This document shows, in pieces, positions 1 through 7,773 of a stretch of 39,917 bases of DNA. Under the pieces are notes generated by a model, which saw only the letters and a program-made list of their open reading frames with translations, was not told the origin of the DNA and made no database searches. The translations under genes were made by a program, and so were the position numbers. This stretch comes from an uncultured Pseudomonadota bacterium (GTDB taxonomy: Bacteria > Desulfobacterota > Desulfobulbia > Desulfobulbales > Desulfurivibrionaceae), in assembly GCA_937868185.1 (NCBI GenBank), contig CALMMG010000010.1, positions 1 through 39,917 on the forward strand. The letters are read 5' to 3'. Numbering within the stretch: position 1 is the stretch's first letter; each line of letters opens with the position of its first letter.

Positions 1-40
1 CACGCCGGTAACACGGGTTCGAGTCCCGTAGGGGTCACCA
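1..40 (+). tRNA. 3' part of a tRNA gene, probably tRNA-Glu (5' part lies left of the window)
   Basis: Read as the end of a tRNA: a variable region, then a 5-bp T-stem (ACGGG/CCCGT) around the loop TTCGAGT, the 3' acceptor strand AGGGGTC, discriminator A, and an encoded CCA. The preceding CACGCCGGTAAC matches the anticodon-stem and variable part of bacterial tRNA-Glu, recalled from the E. coli gene. The rest of the gene must lie upstream, so the isotype is probable, not proven. The prophage restores the complete tRNA at this end. Confidence 0.8.
1..40. repeat. attL: attL, 40-bp direct repeat
   Basis: Identical over 40 bases to positions 39878-39917. The repeat covers the 3' end of a tRNA gene, the usual target of tyrosine integrases, and the integrase gene lies beside the other copy. 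Together they define the prophage ends. The identity block could be slightly longer, because bases left of position 1 are not visible. Confidence 0.95.
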
Positions 41-51
41 AGTGAGAAATC

Positions 52-94
52 AAGGGAAATCAAGCGATTAGGCTTGGTTTCCCTTTTTCTTTTT
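52..94 (+). terminator. Rho-independent terminator just inside attL
   Basis: A 14-bp stem (AAGGGAAATCAAGC pairing with GCTTGGTTTCCCTT, one G-T pair) around a 6-base loop at 66-71, followed by a T-rich tail at 86-94. It points rightward. In the lysogen it sits 12 bases after the tRNA and can end tRNA transcription. In the excised circle it would lie downstream of the integrase gene across attP. It is phage DNA, since it is inside the repeats. Confidence 0.9.
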
Positions 95-115
95 GGGGTT
101 TTTGTGGGGAGATTC

Positions 116-177
116 AATGGTAAATAATGGTAAAATAATGGTAAAATATGGCGGGTGAACGGTAAAAAAACGGTAAC
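116..177 (+). repeat. Five phased integrase arm-type repeats
   Basis: The 9-mer AATGGTAAA occurs at 116-124, 126-134 and 137-145, with the variants AACGGTAAA at 158-166 and AACGGTAAC at 169-177. Start-to-start spacing within each cluster is 10-11 bp, one helical turn, so the sites face the same side of DNA. A 17-base stretch (128-144) recurs exactly at 39817-39833 beside attR. I infer arm-type binding sites for the integrase N-terminal domain, or for an excisionase. The interval 41-208 otherwise holds the terminator and the ribosome-binding site of the next gene (AAGGGGG, 6 bases before its ATG). Confidence 0.75.
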
Positions 178-208
178 GAGGATCTGCATAAAAACAAGGG
201 GGAAATAG

Positions 209-673
209 ATGGCGCGTGCGAATGAAACATTGAAGGCGATTTTCTTTGTTGCGACTGTGGTGATTGTTTCCGGGGTTGTATTTCGGTGGCTCGGGGCTGG
301 CAAGCTGGCTATCTCTGGCGCAGTCATCTATTCTTTCTTGGCGCTGGTCGCAATAATTTACGTCCAGGTAAATGTTTTATCTGCTTATTATTCTCTTCGT
401 GTTTCGTGGGGTGTGCTTTCTTGGTTCTCTGCCGTTGTTATGTGGCCAGCATGGGCAAAGTTGGTGCTTGAAAGCCTGGCGGATAATCTGAATGGTGTCG
501 GGAAACAGAAAACCCTGTTCGGCGAGCCCGCTCAATTTTATTTTCCAGAGGTGTATCAGGAGTTTTTATGGAACAGTGCTTGGTTCAAGTTCGCAGGAGA
601 ACTATTTTTTATCCTTGGACTCATCATTGCTATTTCCAGAGCGGCTTCAAGGGGGAGGCGTGGCTGGAGGTGA
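209..673 (+). CDS. Four-helix membrane protein, paralogue of the one at 20003-20425
   Basis: A 154-residue protein with hydrophobic segments near residues 9-27, 34-57, 66-84 and 128-145 and a basic tail, so an inner-membrane protein is likely. No known family is recognised. The block at 110-134 matches residues 101-125 of the protein at 20003-20425 at 14 of 25 positions, counted by hand, including WN-AWFK and E--FF; the second helix (VIYSFLAL versus VVFSFLAV) also matches. It has its own ribosome-binding site and runs against the late operon, overlapping the 3' end of the last late gene by 27 bases. Composition is AT-richer than the late genes. This is typical of a lysogen-expressed moron; superinfection exclusion is a reasonable guess but nothing shows it directly. 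Confidence 0.75.
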   Translation: MARANETLKAIFFVATVVIVSGVVFRWLGAGKLAISGAVIYSFLALVAIIYVQVNVLSAYYSLRVSWGVLSWFSAVVMWPAWAKLVLESLADNLNGVGKQKTLFGEPAQFYFPEVYQEFLWNSAWFKFAGELFFILGLIIAISRAASRGRRGWR

Positions 674-859
674 TAAGTTCCCGTTATTTTCTGCCGAGTC
701 CAACGCTTGCTCCAGGCGATCATACCCTTGCTCCACCTTGCGCCAGGCTGTAATGAACTGTCGGCGGCGGCGCATCTTGAGCGCCACCTTCATATCCGCA
801 TGGGCATGCAGGATCGCTTCGCGCAGATGATCAGCGCCAGAGATCTTGAGGGTGTTCAT
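647..859 (-). CDS. Small basic protein, last gene of the late operon
   Basis: A 70-residue protein beginning MNTLKISGADHL, rich in Arg and Lys in the middle (residues about 27-36) and helical by composition. No family is recognised. The start is set by an ATGA overlap with the stop of the Rz spanin gene. It is the most distal gene of the leftward late operon and its 3' end runs 27 bases into the convergent membrane-protein gene. A role in lysis is suggested only by position. Confidence 0.55.
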   Translation of the reverse strand: MNTLKISGADHLREAILHAHADMKVALKMRRRRQFITAWRKVEQGYDRLEQALDSAENNGNLSPPATPPP

Positions 860-1401
860 TTTGCCCTTACCGCCTCGGCATCGGCCCGGCAAGATATGTA
901 GGCATTGTTGATTTCGTCCGCTTCTTTCAGGAGCCGCCCAAGTAATCCACTAAGCTCTGCTGAAAGTACCCCGCTGGACGCGGTTCCGTTGTCTGGACGA
1001 TTGCGGGAACCGGTTGAATCTGTACCGTTGGAGCCACCACCACCGCCCCCACATCCTGGATCTGCGTGTGGGTCGCGCAGCCGGCCATTGACAGCAAGAC
1101 CCCGCAAACGAGCAGTGAGATTATCAACCGTTTTTTTATTCCCTGCATCTTTCACCTCCTGGCTATTTTTGAAGTCTTGCAAAGCCCGTTCGGCGGCGAC
1201 CACTCTGGCAGTTTCCCTGGCCAAAACACCGGCGGCTTCTTTTTTCTGGGCATCGATCAACGTGTTGTATTTTGCGGTAGCCCTTGCCTCGCCAATGCCC
1301 TGCTGGTGATTGGCCCAGATGATATATCCGGCGGTGATGGACAGAAACAAAAATACCCCGGCGCCAATCTTGACTTCCCATGGAAGAGATGGGTAATCCA
1401 T
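856..1401 (-). CDS. Rz: Rz-like inner-membrane spanin
   Basis: A 181-residue protein with an N-terminal transmembrane segment (about residues 11-30) followed by a charged coiled-coil region (about 35-95), the usual i-spanin plan. Spanins fuse the inner and outer membranes at the last step of lysis in Gram-negative hosts. Residues after about 105 include a Gly/Ser/Asn-rich stretch that corresponds to the region sharing DNA with Rz1. A strong ribosome-binding site (AAGGAGGTG) precedes the ATG, which lies one base after the endolysin stop. Order endolysin, Rz, Rz1 supports the call. Confidence 0.85.
   Translation of the reverse strand: MDYPSLPWEVKIGAGVFLFLSITAGYIIWANHQQGIGEARATAKYNTLIDAQKKEAAGVLARETARVVAAERALQDFKNSQEVKDAGNKKTVDNLTARLRGLAVNGRLRDPHADPGCGGGGGGSNGTDSTGSRNRPDNGTASSGVLSAELSGLLGRLLKEADEINNAYISCRADAEAVRAK
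927..1148 (-). CDS. Rz1: Rz1-like outer-membrane lipoprotein spanin, nested inside Rz
   Basis: A 73-residue lipoprotein: basic start, hydrophobic core, then the lipobox LLSMAGC with the acylated Cys at residue 23, followed by a short Val/Pro-rich mature part. It lies wholly within the Rz gene in another frame and has its own strong ribosome-binding site (AGGAGGTG, 4 bases before ATG). This fully embedded layout is known from lambda Rz/Rz1. The product would be sorted to the outer membrane and bind Rz through its C-terminus. Confidence 0.9.
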   Translation of the reverse strand: MQGIKKRLIISLLVCGVLLSMAGCATHTQIQDVGAVVVAPTVQIQPVPAIVQTTEPRPAGYFQQSLVDYLGGS

Positions 1402-1402
1402 C

Positions 1403-2332
1403 TTACACCTCCTTGAACCAGGCCGCGTAGTGTTGCCGCCTGAATCCCAAGATGTTGCGGGGGTATTCCCTGTTGATTTCAAAGAAGCTCTTGCCGTAGC
1501 CCTTGGCCGCAGTTTTTGCCTTGAGGCTGTGCCGCTCCACGTGGCCGAACCATATCCCTGGGTTGCAGCCGGGCACCGAGGCGCACACGCGGCGATCAGA
1601 GAGCAGTCCGCCCATCCCTCCGTTGTATGCAGCCAACGCCATGGCGAGGCGTTCCTGCGGGTTTTCGACCATAGCCAATCGCCGGTAGCTTGCTCGATCC
1701 ATGAGGAGCATGGCGCGGATCTGGCGCCGGGCATCGTAACGATCAGGCCATGACCAATCACGCAGGGATGGGTGGAGCCTTCTTGCTTCGGCAAAATTGT
1801 CAAACTGCTTGGTCACCGTGAGCTGTCCCAGTCCGAAGCCATACTCACGGGAGGTTTTCAGCTCGGCGGCGGGGCTCCAGCATTTCCTCGAGGTGAGCGA
1901 TGGGCAGGTCTCCTGTTCCACCTGTCCAGCTGGTGCAGAACGCAGCGGAATATCCGGCCAGTGGTCGCTAATCTCCGATTGCAGGGCAGGGAGGTGTTGT
2001 ATGGCTTGCTTCGGTAGCCACTCGGCCCGCGCCTGTCCAGCAAACGCCAGGAATAGCAGGCCGGTGAGCAGGCACAGGCCCAGAAATACCAACCCAGCGC
2101 CGATGGGGTGCTTGATGGCGGCCCGATACGCCTCCAGGCTGCGGGCGCCATCCATCAGCGCCCTGCGGATCAGATACACCGGCCCGGCCGCCACCAGCAG
2201 CCAGGCCAGCCATTGCAGCCGGGCGATGGTCTCGGCGCCGCCGTCTGGATCGGTCAGCCAGTACCAGGCAAGCACCACCAGCGAGGCAATCAACAGCACC
2301 CAAACTCTGTACTTGCGCGGAACAATCATCAT
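1403..2332 (-). CDS. Membrane-anchored lytic transglycosylase (endolysin with three N-terminal helices)
   Basis: A 309-residue protein. The first 100 residues hold three hydrophobic segments (about 9-26, 39-57, 77-98). The remainder resembles GH23 lytic transglycosylases, which cleave the glycan strand of peptidoglycan: a Glu-containing patch at 139-141, REYGFGLGQ at 162-170 and AAYNGG at 234-239. The three-helix head is unusual for an endolysin and looks like a holin-sized module fused to the enzyme. No separate multi-helix holin gene is visible nearby. GAGGTG precedes two in-frame ATGs (2332 and 2329); either could be used. The catalytic Glu assignment is tentative. Confidence 0.85.
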   Translation of the reverse strand: MMIVPRKYRVWVLLIASLVVLAWYWLTDPDGGAETIARLQWLAWLLVAAGPVYLIRRALMDGARSLEAYRAAIKHPIGAGLVFLGLCLLTGLLFLAFAGQARAEWLPKQAIQHLPALQSEISDHWPDIPLRSAPAGQVEQETCPSLTSRKCWSPAAELKTSREYGFGLGQLTVTKQFDNFAEARRLHPSLRDWSWPDRYDARRQIRAMLLMDRASYRRLAMVENPQERLAMALAAYNGGMGGLLSDRRVCASVPGCNPGIWFGHVERHSLKAKTAAKGYGKSFFEINREYPRNILGFRRQHYAAWFKEV

Positions 2333-2338
2333 CGCACC

Positions 2339-2425
2339 TCAACTTTTTAAGTAAAACCACCAGCCAACCACCGTCACCCCTAACCACATCACCCCCGCCA
2401 GGACCGGCGATCCTGTTTTGCTCAC
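2339..2425 (-). CDS. 28-residue single-helix membrane peptide (GTG start)
   Basis: A short frame starting with GTG immediately after the stop of the 42-residue gene and ending 6 bases before the endolysin start. The product is one hydrophobic helix (about residues 8-25) with a Lys near each end. Its place in an otherwise gap-free lysis cassette suggests it is real, perhaps a pinholin-like or accessory lysis peptide. It is very short and has no recognised homologue, so it could be chance. Confidence 0.4.
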   Translation of the reverse strand: MSKTGSPVLAGVMWLGVTVVGWWFYLKS

Positions 2426-2554
2426 TCACTGGTACAGTCGCAAATTCGCCAGCCAAAACCCTGCCTTGGCGGCATAATCCTCATCGTGGAGCAGGCAGCA
2501 GCCGGAGAGGTCGTAGCTGCCCCAGCGGTCGGGCCAGAAGGTGCAGGTGTTCAT
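2426..2554 (-). CDS. 42-residue protein with a phospholipase A2-like CCxxHDxxY motif
   Basis: A short frame beginning MNTCTFWPDRWG, with CCLLHDEDY at residues 19-27. CCxxHDxxY is the hallmark of the catalytic helix of secreted phospholipases A2, where His-Asp and paired Cys form the active site. From memory, small phage proteins with a WPDxW...CCxxHDxxY pattern occur in other proteobacterial prophages near lysis genes. The start is an ATGA overlap with the upstream gene, which supports translation. At 42 residues it lacks most of a PLA2 fold, so enzymatic activity is unproven. Confidence 0.65.
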   Translation of the reverse strand: MNTCTFWPDRWGSYDLSGCCLLHDEDYAAKAGFWLANLRLYQ

Positions 2555-3126
2555 GGCAGTTTCGCCTCATAGTATGGTGGCACCAGCTCTTTCAGGGTGG
2601 CGGCGTTGGCCGTGAGTTTGGCCTTGCTGATCGTTATGGAGTAGGTGCCGCGCATTTCCACTACCAGCTCTTGCAGGGCGGCAAGGGCAGTGGCGTCGCC
2701 GCAGACTGCCTCGGTGAGCAGGTAGATCATCTTGTTGATGTCGGCCATCTGGTCGCCTGCATCGCCGATGCCTTTGCATAGGCCCTGACGAAGGTTGGCT
2801 TTCAGCATCCCGTTGTGTTCCGCCACATACTCCGCGGCGATTTCTTCAGCGGTTTTGAGGCGGATCAGGCCGTCGACAAGGGTGAGGTTTTTCCGCTCCG
2901 GCCAGGTCATGGCCACTGGCTGGCTGCCTAGCACGGCTACGGCATGCAACTCGAAATGGTTTCCGGAAAGATGGCGCACATAAATTTGTGTGGCCTCGGC
3001 CAGATCGATGAGTTTCGAGCCATCCCAGCGCAACCGCTCGACCCCAACGCCCGAAGGCAAGCTGCCGATCTCGGTGTCGCCGGTGCCTACAGCCTGGATG
3101 ATATCTTCACATAGAAGAGCTTTCAT
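2551..3126 (-). CDS. Conserved-looking tail-region protein of unknown function
   Basis: A 191-residue soluble protein with no recognised family. The N-terminal half is beta-rich by composition and the C-terminal half is helical. It starts in an ATGA overlap with the fibre gene and ends in an ATGA overlap with the 42-residue lysis-region gene, so it is translationally coupled on both sides. A fibre-assembly or fibre-tip role is suggested by position only. Confidence 0.7.
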   Translation of the reverse strand: MKALLCEDIIQAVGTGDTEIGSLPSGVGVERLRWDGSKLIDLAEATQIYVRHLSGNHFELHAVAVLGSQPVAMTWPERKNLTLVDGLIRLKTAEEIAAEYVAEHNGMLKANLRQGLCKGIGDAGDQMADINKMIYLLTEAVCGDATALAALQELVVEMRGTYSITISKAKLTANAATLKELVPPYYEAKLP

Positions 3127-4268
3127 TTGCCACCGTTCTTCCAGCGCACCCCAGAAACCTGCACACCTGGGGGGCCATGACGCTTCAATGCCGCATTGTC
3201 GATAATCAGCTTGTTCTTGTAATACAGGTCGTGATGCTCATCATGGGCATCAGCGAATATCTCTGATGCCCGCAGAGTATGGGCGGAAACCGGGTCGATC
3301 AGCACCACAGTGAGGCCGGTGAGATCGTTGCCCATGAACGGGTGCGGAATGATGGCCATGTCCGCCTGCTTGACCGCCTGGGTGATTTCTTGCAGATGAT
3401 GGGTTTCCACCGCAGGATTTTGAAGCAGCATTTCCACGGACAACTCTTTGCGTACCCGCTTGAACCTGCGTCCATCTTCGGCGTATACGTCAGGTCGAAT
3501 GGAGGTTGGGCCGTTGTTGTGCCAGGGGGCTTCTGGGGCGGAATACATGGCAACCACATCCCCGTTTTTATTGACCAGAGCAAAGACAAAGAGTGGGATT
3601 TCCCCGTCTCCTAGATTATATGGCGGAGAAGCCTGGACATAACGCTGTTGGGCATATTTGGTATTTCCATTAGTGCTCCCTAAAGAAATATTCGTAACGT
3701 AAGACGCAACATTAAAAACAGTGGCAATGACGGCGGTCATATCGGTAACGGTGTTGCCTGCTTTTATCTGCGGATAAAAACCATATTCCCCCCCAGGCAA
3801 TGTCAACTCCGCCGAGGGGGTTGCCGTTGTGCTTACCGCCCCTGTTGTCGTTTTCAGCTTGCTCTGGCTGATACTGGCAGCGCTGACCGTTGCGGCAGTT
3901 GTTGCCGTGGCAGCATTGCCAAGCACATTGCCGGCCAAATTCCCGGAGGCATCACGCACAGCCACATTATTAGCCACCGCACTCTGCGAGGCATGAAATC
4001 CATCCACGGTATCCGCATCGGTGCTCTGGCCAACAGGCTTCCCAGTGGCCAGATCAAATATCCCCAACCAAGAAGTATTCGTCTCATTCCGAATCTTGAG
4101 GATATGCGTGGTGAGGTCCCCCCACGGCTGGAAGGGCACCGGGTTCGGCGGGGCCGTTAATCCGCTGAACTGCGACTTGAGCGCAGCAAAATTATTCTCA
4201 ATATTCTGTAAATCCGTCTGCCCGTCGTGGTTCGGGTCAAAGACATCATCTGTCCAGGTCTGCGCCAT
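3123..4268 (-). CDS. Tail fibre / receptor-binding protein
   Basis: A 381-residue protein that follows the tail hub gene. The N-terminus (FDPNHDGQTDLQNIENNF) and the DADTVDGFHASQS segment at about residues 82-94 are typical of short phage fibre proteins. An Ala/Thr-rich middle part (about 110-160) looks like a repetitive shaft, and the C-terminal 200 residues are probably the receptor-facing domain. AGGAG precedes the ATG. Which receptor it binds cannot be told from sequence. Confidence 0.8.
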   Translation of the reverse strand: MAQTWTDDVFDPNHDGQTDLQNIENNFAALKSQFSGLTAPPNPVPFQPWGDLTTHILKIRNETNTSWLGIFDLATGKPVGQSTDADTVDGFHASQSAVANNVAVRDASGNLAGNVLGNAATATTAATVSAASISQSKLKTTTGAVSTTATPSAELTLPGGEYGFYPQIKAGNTVTDMTAVIATVFNVASYVTNISLGSTNGNTKYAQQRYVQASPPYNLGDGEIPLFVFALVNKNGDVVAMYSAPEAPWHNNGPTSIRPDVYAEDGRRFKRVRKELSVEMLLQNPAVETHHLQEITQAVKQADMAIIPHPFMGNDLTGLTVVLIDPVSAHTLRASEIFADAHDEHHDLYYKNKLIIDNAALKRHGPPGVQVSGVRWKNGGK

Positions 4269-4277
4269 GGGTTTCTC

Positions 4278-6740
4278 CTACTGGCAAAGTTTCAGGGTAA
4301 AGTGTTCGACTAGGGCGTTCACGGTGAGGGTCGGGTCGGTGATCTCGATCTCCACCTGGAAGTATCTACCCTGCACGATGGCGGAGAGGATTTCCATGCG
4401 CTCCACCACGTTGGTCGGGGGATTGGTGTCGCCGTACCATAGTTTCATCTTCACCGAGGGCGCGGCCAGGGGCAGGAAGATATCCCGCCATTTTCGGGTG
4501 ATGCCCATCTGCGTCCAGGTTTTTCCGGAGGGGACAACATCCGCCCAGCGCTGGCCTTCGCCGGTAACCACCATGGAGGCGAGGATGTAAGCGAGGTAGC
4601 GGCCCGAGGCGCCACGGTCGATCACCGTGGACTTGTAGTTGCCGATAAGCACCCCGCCGGTGTGCGAGCATTTGAGATAATTCGCGCCGCCGTAGAGCAC
4701 CATCTGGGTATTGGTGAAGGTTCCGGTTGTGTAATCGCCTGCCTGGGTTGCCTGCACGGTCCAGTGGTCCGGGGGGTCGGCCAGGGTCACATAGGCGGAG
4801 CGCGGGGTGTCGCCGTACTGGCCGTTGCTGCTCTTAGTGTTGGCAAACAGGGTGAAGGTTCCCGGCTTTACCCCTGGCAGCGGCAAGTTGGGCGAGGAAA
4901 GCGAGGCCAGGAATACCCCGCTGGACCAGGACAGCCCCAGGCGGAACTCGTAGAGATCAACGTCAGGGTCGGACACCTTGGCGGAATATGCCCGGATGGA
5001 TGAGTTCTCCCCCACGATGCATTCCAGGCTGCCCAGCGATACCGGGGCGGTGTTGCGGCCCTGCACGGTGTGGCTCACCACAATGGCGTCATCGTCAGGG
5101 GTGCGATTCTCTGAGCCCAGGGCAACGGAAACGAGCCGGAAATAGTAGGTGGAGCCTTCCTCCACAGGGTCGATGGTGAATCCGGAGCCGGTGGAATCGA
5201 ACTGGTGGGTGTAGTTCGCGCCGCCGTCCAGCGACATCCAGACCTCCACCCTGTCGAACCATGGGTAGGTCGGGGGGATTATGTAGGAGACCTTGAGCCG
5301 GGTGAAGGTGCGGAGGCGAAAATTGTAGTTCTCTTCCACGATCTGGACATTGCCGACCGCGGGAGGGGGCGTGGAGCGATCCGGCAGGGTGCAGGTGTAG
5401 ACGTCCTCCACGGCCAGGTCGATCACCTGATTGTAGAGCGCCAAATCCTCGTACATAAAAACCAGGGACACAGTGCCGTCTTCCGCCCGGTCTTTCTGGT
5501 TGACCCGCAGCAACTGTCCGGCAATGGAGCGCGAGGAGCTGGACAGGCTCACCAGATCGTGGGGCTCCAGGTACACGCAGTCATCCCGGAACTGGCCGCT
5601 GATGGTCCGGTCCAGCTTCTGCCGCTCCAGGGCATAGCTGCCGATCTCCAGCACATGGCCCTTGTCGGTGGCCCCCAGCAGGGAATACTCGTTCACCACG
5701 CCCAGCTCGTTGCCGATGGGCAGATCATCCACCGAATACCCCTTGGCCGCATCGACGAACTTTACCAGCAGGCCATCGGCCTTGCCGTACCGGGAGGGCT
5801 GGGCCGGGGTGAGGACTGCCTTGCCGCTGCTGTTTTGCAGGATATGTTGATCGCCGATGACCAGGGCCACCGACTCGTAGTTGAGGTCGGCATAGCGCAG
5901 GGCGTACTTGCCGCCGCTCCAGATGATCTCCCCCCGGAAATGGCGGAGAATATCCTCCAGGATATCAAAGGACTTGCTGCGGTCGGCAATGACCATGTTC
6001 AGCTTCCAGCCCTTGAGGTCGCAGTAGTTGGCCCCGGAAATCCAGGAGGGCAGGTCGATCATGGATGGGTTCACTCCCAGGCCGTACCGGGTGGAGGTGA
6101 ACCAGTCATACGCGGCCAGGGCCGGGTTTTCGCTCCAGGCGGTGACGCCGGTGCGGTAATCGTAGAGCCTTTTTCCCTTGAGCAGCAGGGTGATCAGGGG
6201 CTTGCCGGAGAAATAATCCCTGTTGTAGGTGAGCTGAAAAACCCCGTAGGCGCAGTGCCGTTTGTTGTCGGTCCACTTCGGCACTGCGGCGGCAAGGTTG
6301 GTGTCCACGGTCTGGGTGGCGGTTCCGGTGTGGAACCAGAACTGCACATTGCCGCCATAGGTAGTGTACAGGCGGTCATCAAGCAACGCCTGGGGCACAC
6401 CATCCACTGTTGCAATTCCGTCGATCTCGCCCTCGGCGAAGTTCTGCACCATCCAGAGGGTCTTGTTGTCAGAGCCCGTGGCCTCAAGAAACACCTCGTT
6501 CCCCGCCACCTTGTAGGTGCCGTAGATCACCCGGTGCGGCTCCTGGGTGGTGCGGCTCGGCAGTTTGAAGCCGCCGCGCTCGATGGTGTTGCCCATCTGC
6601 GGGGCCTTGGCCATGGAGCGCTGGAGAGCGCCGGAAACCAGCGAAGCGCCTGCAACCAGGAGTGCGGAGGCTATGGCACCCAACTCAAATGCCTCGGCGG
6701 CCACCATGGCGACTAGAGGGATTGCTGCTGGCATCGCCAT
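4278..6740 (-). CDS. Central tail hub / tip attachment protein (gpJ-like)
   Basis: An 820-residue protein in the position of lambda gpJ and RcGTA gp15. The N-terminal 50 residues are hydrophobic and Ala-rich; the following region (VIYGTYKVAGNEVF onward) resembles the hub domains of gpJ-type proteins. Around residues 455-580 there are Fn3-like beta segments (PPAVGNVQIVEENYNFRLR, SYIIPPTYPWFDRVEVW). The protein forms the tail tip that contacts the cell and through which DNA leaves. Its start overlaps the NlpC/P60 gene by 28 bases. Confidence 0.85.
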   Translation of the reverse strand: MAMPAAIPLVAMVAAEAFELGAIASALLVAGASLVSGALQRSMAKAPQMGNTIERGGFKLPSRTTQEPHRVIYGTYKVAGNEVFLEATGSDNKTLWMVQNFAEGEIDGIATVDGVPQALLDDRLYTTYGGNVQFWFHTGTATQTVDTNLAAAVPKWTDNKRHCAYGVFQLTYNRDYFSGKPLITLLLKGKRLYDYRTGVTAWSENPALAAYDWFTSTRYGLGVNPSMIDLPSWISGANYCDLKGWKLNMVIADRSKSFDILEDILRHFRGEIIWSGGKYALRYADLNYESVALVIGDQHILQNSSGKAVLTPAQPSRYGKADGLLVKFVDAAKGYSVDDLPIGNELGVVNEYSLLGATDKGHVLEIGSYALERQKLDRTISGQFRDDCVYLEPHDLVSLSSSSRSIAGQLLRVNQKDRAEDGTVSLVFMYEDLALYNQVIDLAVEDVYTCTLPDRSTPPPAVGNVQIVEENYNFRLRTFTRLKVSYIIPPTYPWFDRVEVWMSLDGGANYTHQFDSTGSGFTIDPVEEGSTYYFRLVSVALGSENRTPDDDAIVVSHTVQGRNTAPVSLGSLECIVGENSSIRAYSAKVSDPDVDLYEFRLGLSWSSGVFLASLSSPNLPLPGVKPGTFTLFANTKSSNGQYGDTPRSAYVTLADPPDHWTVQATQAGDYTTGTFTNTQMVLYGGANYLKCSHTGGVLIGNYKSTVIDRGASGRYLAYILASMVVTGEGQRWADVVPSGKTWTQMGITRKWRDIFLPLAAPSVKMKLWYGDTNPPTNVVERMEILSAIVQGRYFQVEIEITDPTLTVNALVEHFTLKLCQ

Positions 6741-7129
6741 ACCCTCTCGATGGTGTAGTTGCGGAGCGAAATCTGACAGATGCCCCGTGATGCAACGGCG
6801 GCCAGGGCATGGCCGTTGCCGCCGTCAATTGCTAGAAATGGCGGCTTGTCGGAGCCGGTGAGGCGCAGAAGCAGGATATCCCCGGCAAAGGCCATGCCCG
6901 GCTCGAGCCGAGGCAGCAGGGAATCGATCAGCCGGATCATCACCGCCTTGGCTTCGGTTGGATGGGAGAGGAACAGGGCGGCGTAACTGTCGCGGGTCTG
7001 GCCCTCGAATTCCTGCGGGGTCTGGAAACCGCGGGCCTCGATGTAGCCGAGGATGGCGCTGAAACAATCCGTGTGCCCAAGCTGGTAGGGCCTGCCGACA
7101 AAGGTGCTGGTGAGGGCGGCCAGGCTCAT
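6713..7129 (-). CDS. NlpC/P60-type tail peptidoglycan hydrolase
   Basis: A 138-residue protein with GRPYQLGHTDCFS near the start; the Cys at residue 22 fits the NlpC/P60 nucleophile and the NGHAL segment (His 107) fits the catalytic His. Such proteins sit between the DUF2163-like protein and the hub in siphoviruses and gene transfer agents, where they open the cell wall during DNA entry. The start is an ATGA overlap with the upstream gene at 7126. The remaining fold is divergent. Confidence 0.8.
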   Translation of the reverse strand: MSLAALTSTFVGRPYQLGHTDCFSAILGYIEARGFQTPQEFEGQTRDSYAALFLSHPTEAKAVMIRLIDSLLPRLEPGMAFAGDILLLRLTGSDKPPFLAIDGGNGHALAAVASRGICQISLRNYTIERVWRCQQQSL

Positions 7130-7773
7130 GCGCTCACCTCCGGGGTCTGGCCCCACCAGATGTTGGCGCCTTCGATGCTGGGCAGCCAGCGCTCGCCGCC
7201 GAAATTTGCGGTGTTGCCCAGGGCGGAGCAGCGGGCATAGGAGCGGTCGCAGTTGGTGGCCACGCCGGAATACCCGCACTCCGTTCCTTTGAACACCGGC
7301 CAGGAGCAGGATGAGGACTGCATGCGCATGGTCTTTTGATGCCACTGCACCATATCGGAGGCAATGGTGACCTCGATGGAGCCTTCCGGCGAGGACCAGT
7401 CGTCGATGGTGCCGGAAAAGAGGATCAGGTTGTTGTCCGGATAGGTGCCGAGCAATTTGTAATCCGCGCCGAGACAAACCAGATACACTGTGACCGGGGA
7501 GCCTTGGGGATCTCCGCCGTCAAACGACGGGGTGAGCTGGTCGTCCATGTTGTCGATGGAAAACTGGGCGGAATCCACGATCTTGGCCAGGGAATAACTC
7601 ACCGTGCCGAGCTTGTACCCGCGAGGCTTATACAATGCGCCGTTAAGAGGAAGGGGCACATCGCAGTCGGTATAGCGATGGTCCACGCCTTTGATGGCCA
7701 TATGGATAAGGGTAAAGGCCCTGATCTCTCCGGAGGCGAGCTGCGCCTGGATGTCGGGGCTTGAATTAAGCAT
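7126..7773 (-). CDS. DUF2163/BR0599-type minor tail protein
   Basis: A 215-residue protein whose C-terminal part carries the Cys cluster of this family (CSWPVFKGTECGYSG, then NCDRSYARCSALGNTANFGG). The N-terminal half is beta-rich. In RcGTA and related phages this protein, with its neighbours DUF2460 and NlpC/P60, forms the tail tip; it is the functional equivalent of lambda gpL, which binds an iron-sulfur cluster through Cys residues. It overlaps the upstream gene by 8 bases. Confidence 0.85.
   Translation of the reverse strand: MLNSSPDIQAQLASGEIRAFTLIHMAIKGVDHRYTDCDVPLPLNGALYKPRGYKLGTVSYSLAKIVDSAQFSIDNMDDQLTPSFDGGDPQGSPVTVYLVCLGADYKLLGTYPDNNLILFSGTIDDWSSPEGSIEVTIASDMVQWHQKTMRMQSSSCSWPVFKGTECGYSGVATNCDRSYARCSALGNTANFGGERWLPSIEGANIWWGQTPEVSA

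Noticed and set aside
856-1803. Extended start of the Rz frame at 1803
   Set aside because: The extension lies inside the endolysin gene in another frame; the strong ribosome-binding site and the transmembrane segment place the start at 1401.
5205-6716. Long open frame on the + strand antisense to the tail hub gene
   Set aside because: It mirrors the codon bias of the hub gene, is rich in Gly, His and Val without domain features, and has no fitting start signal.
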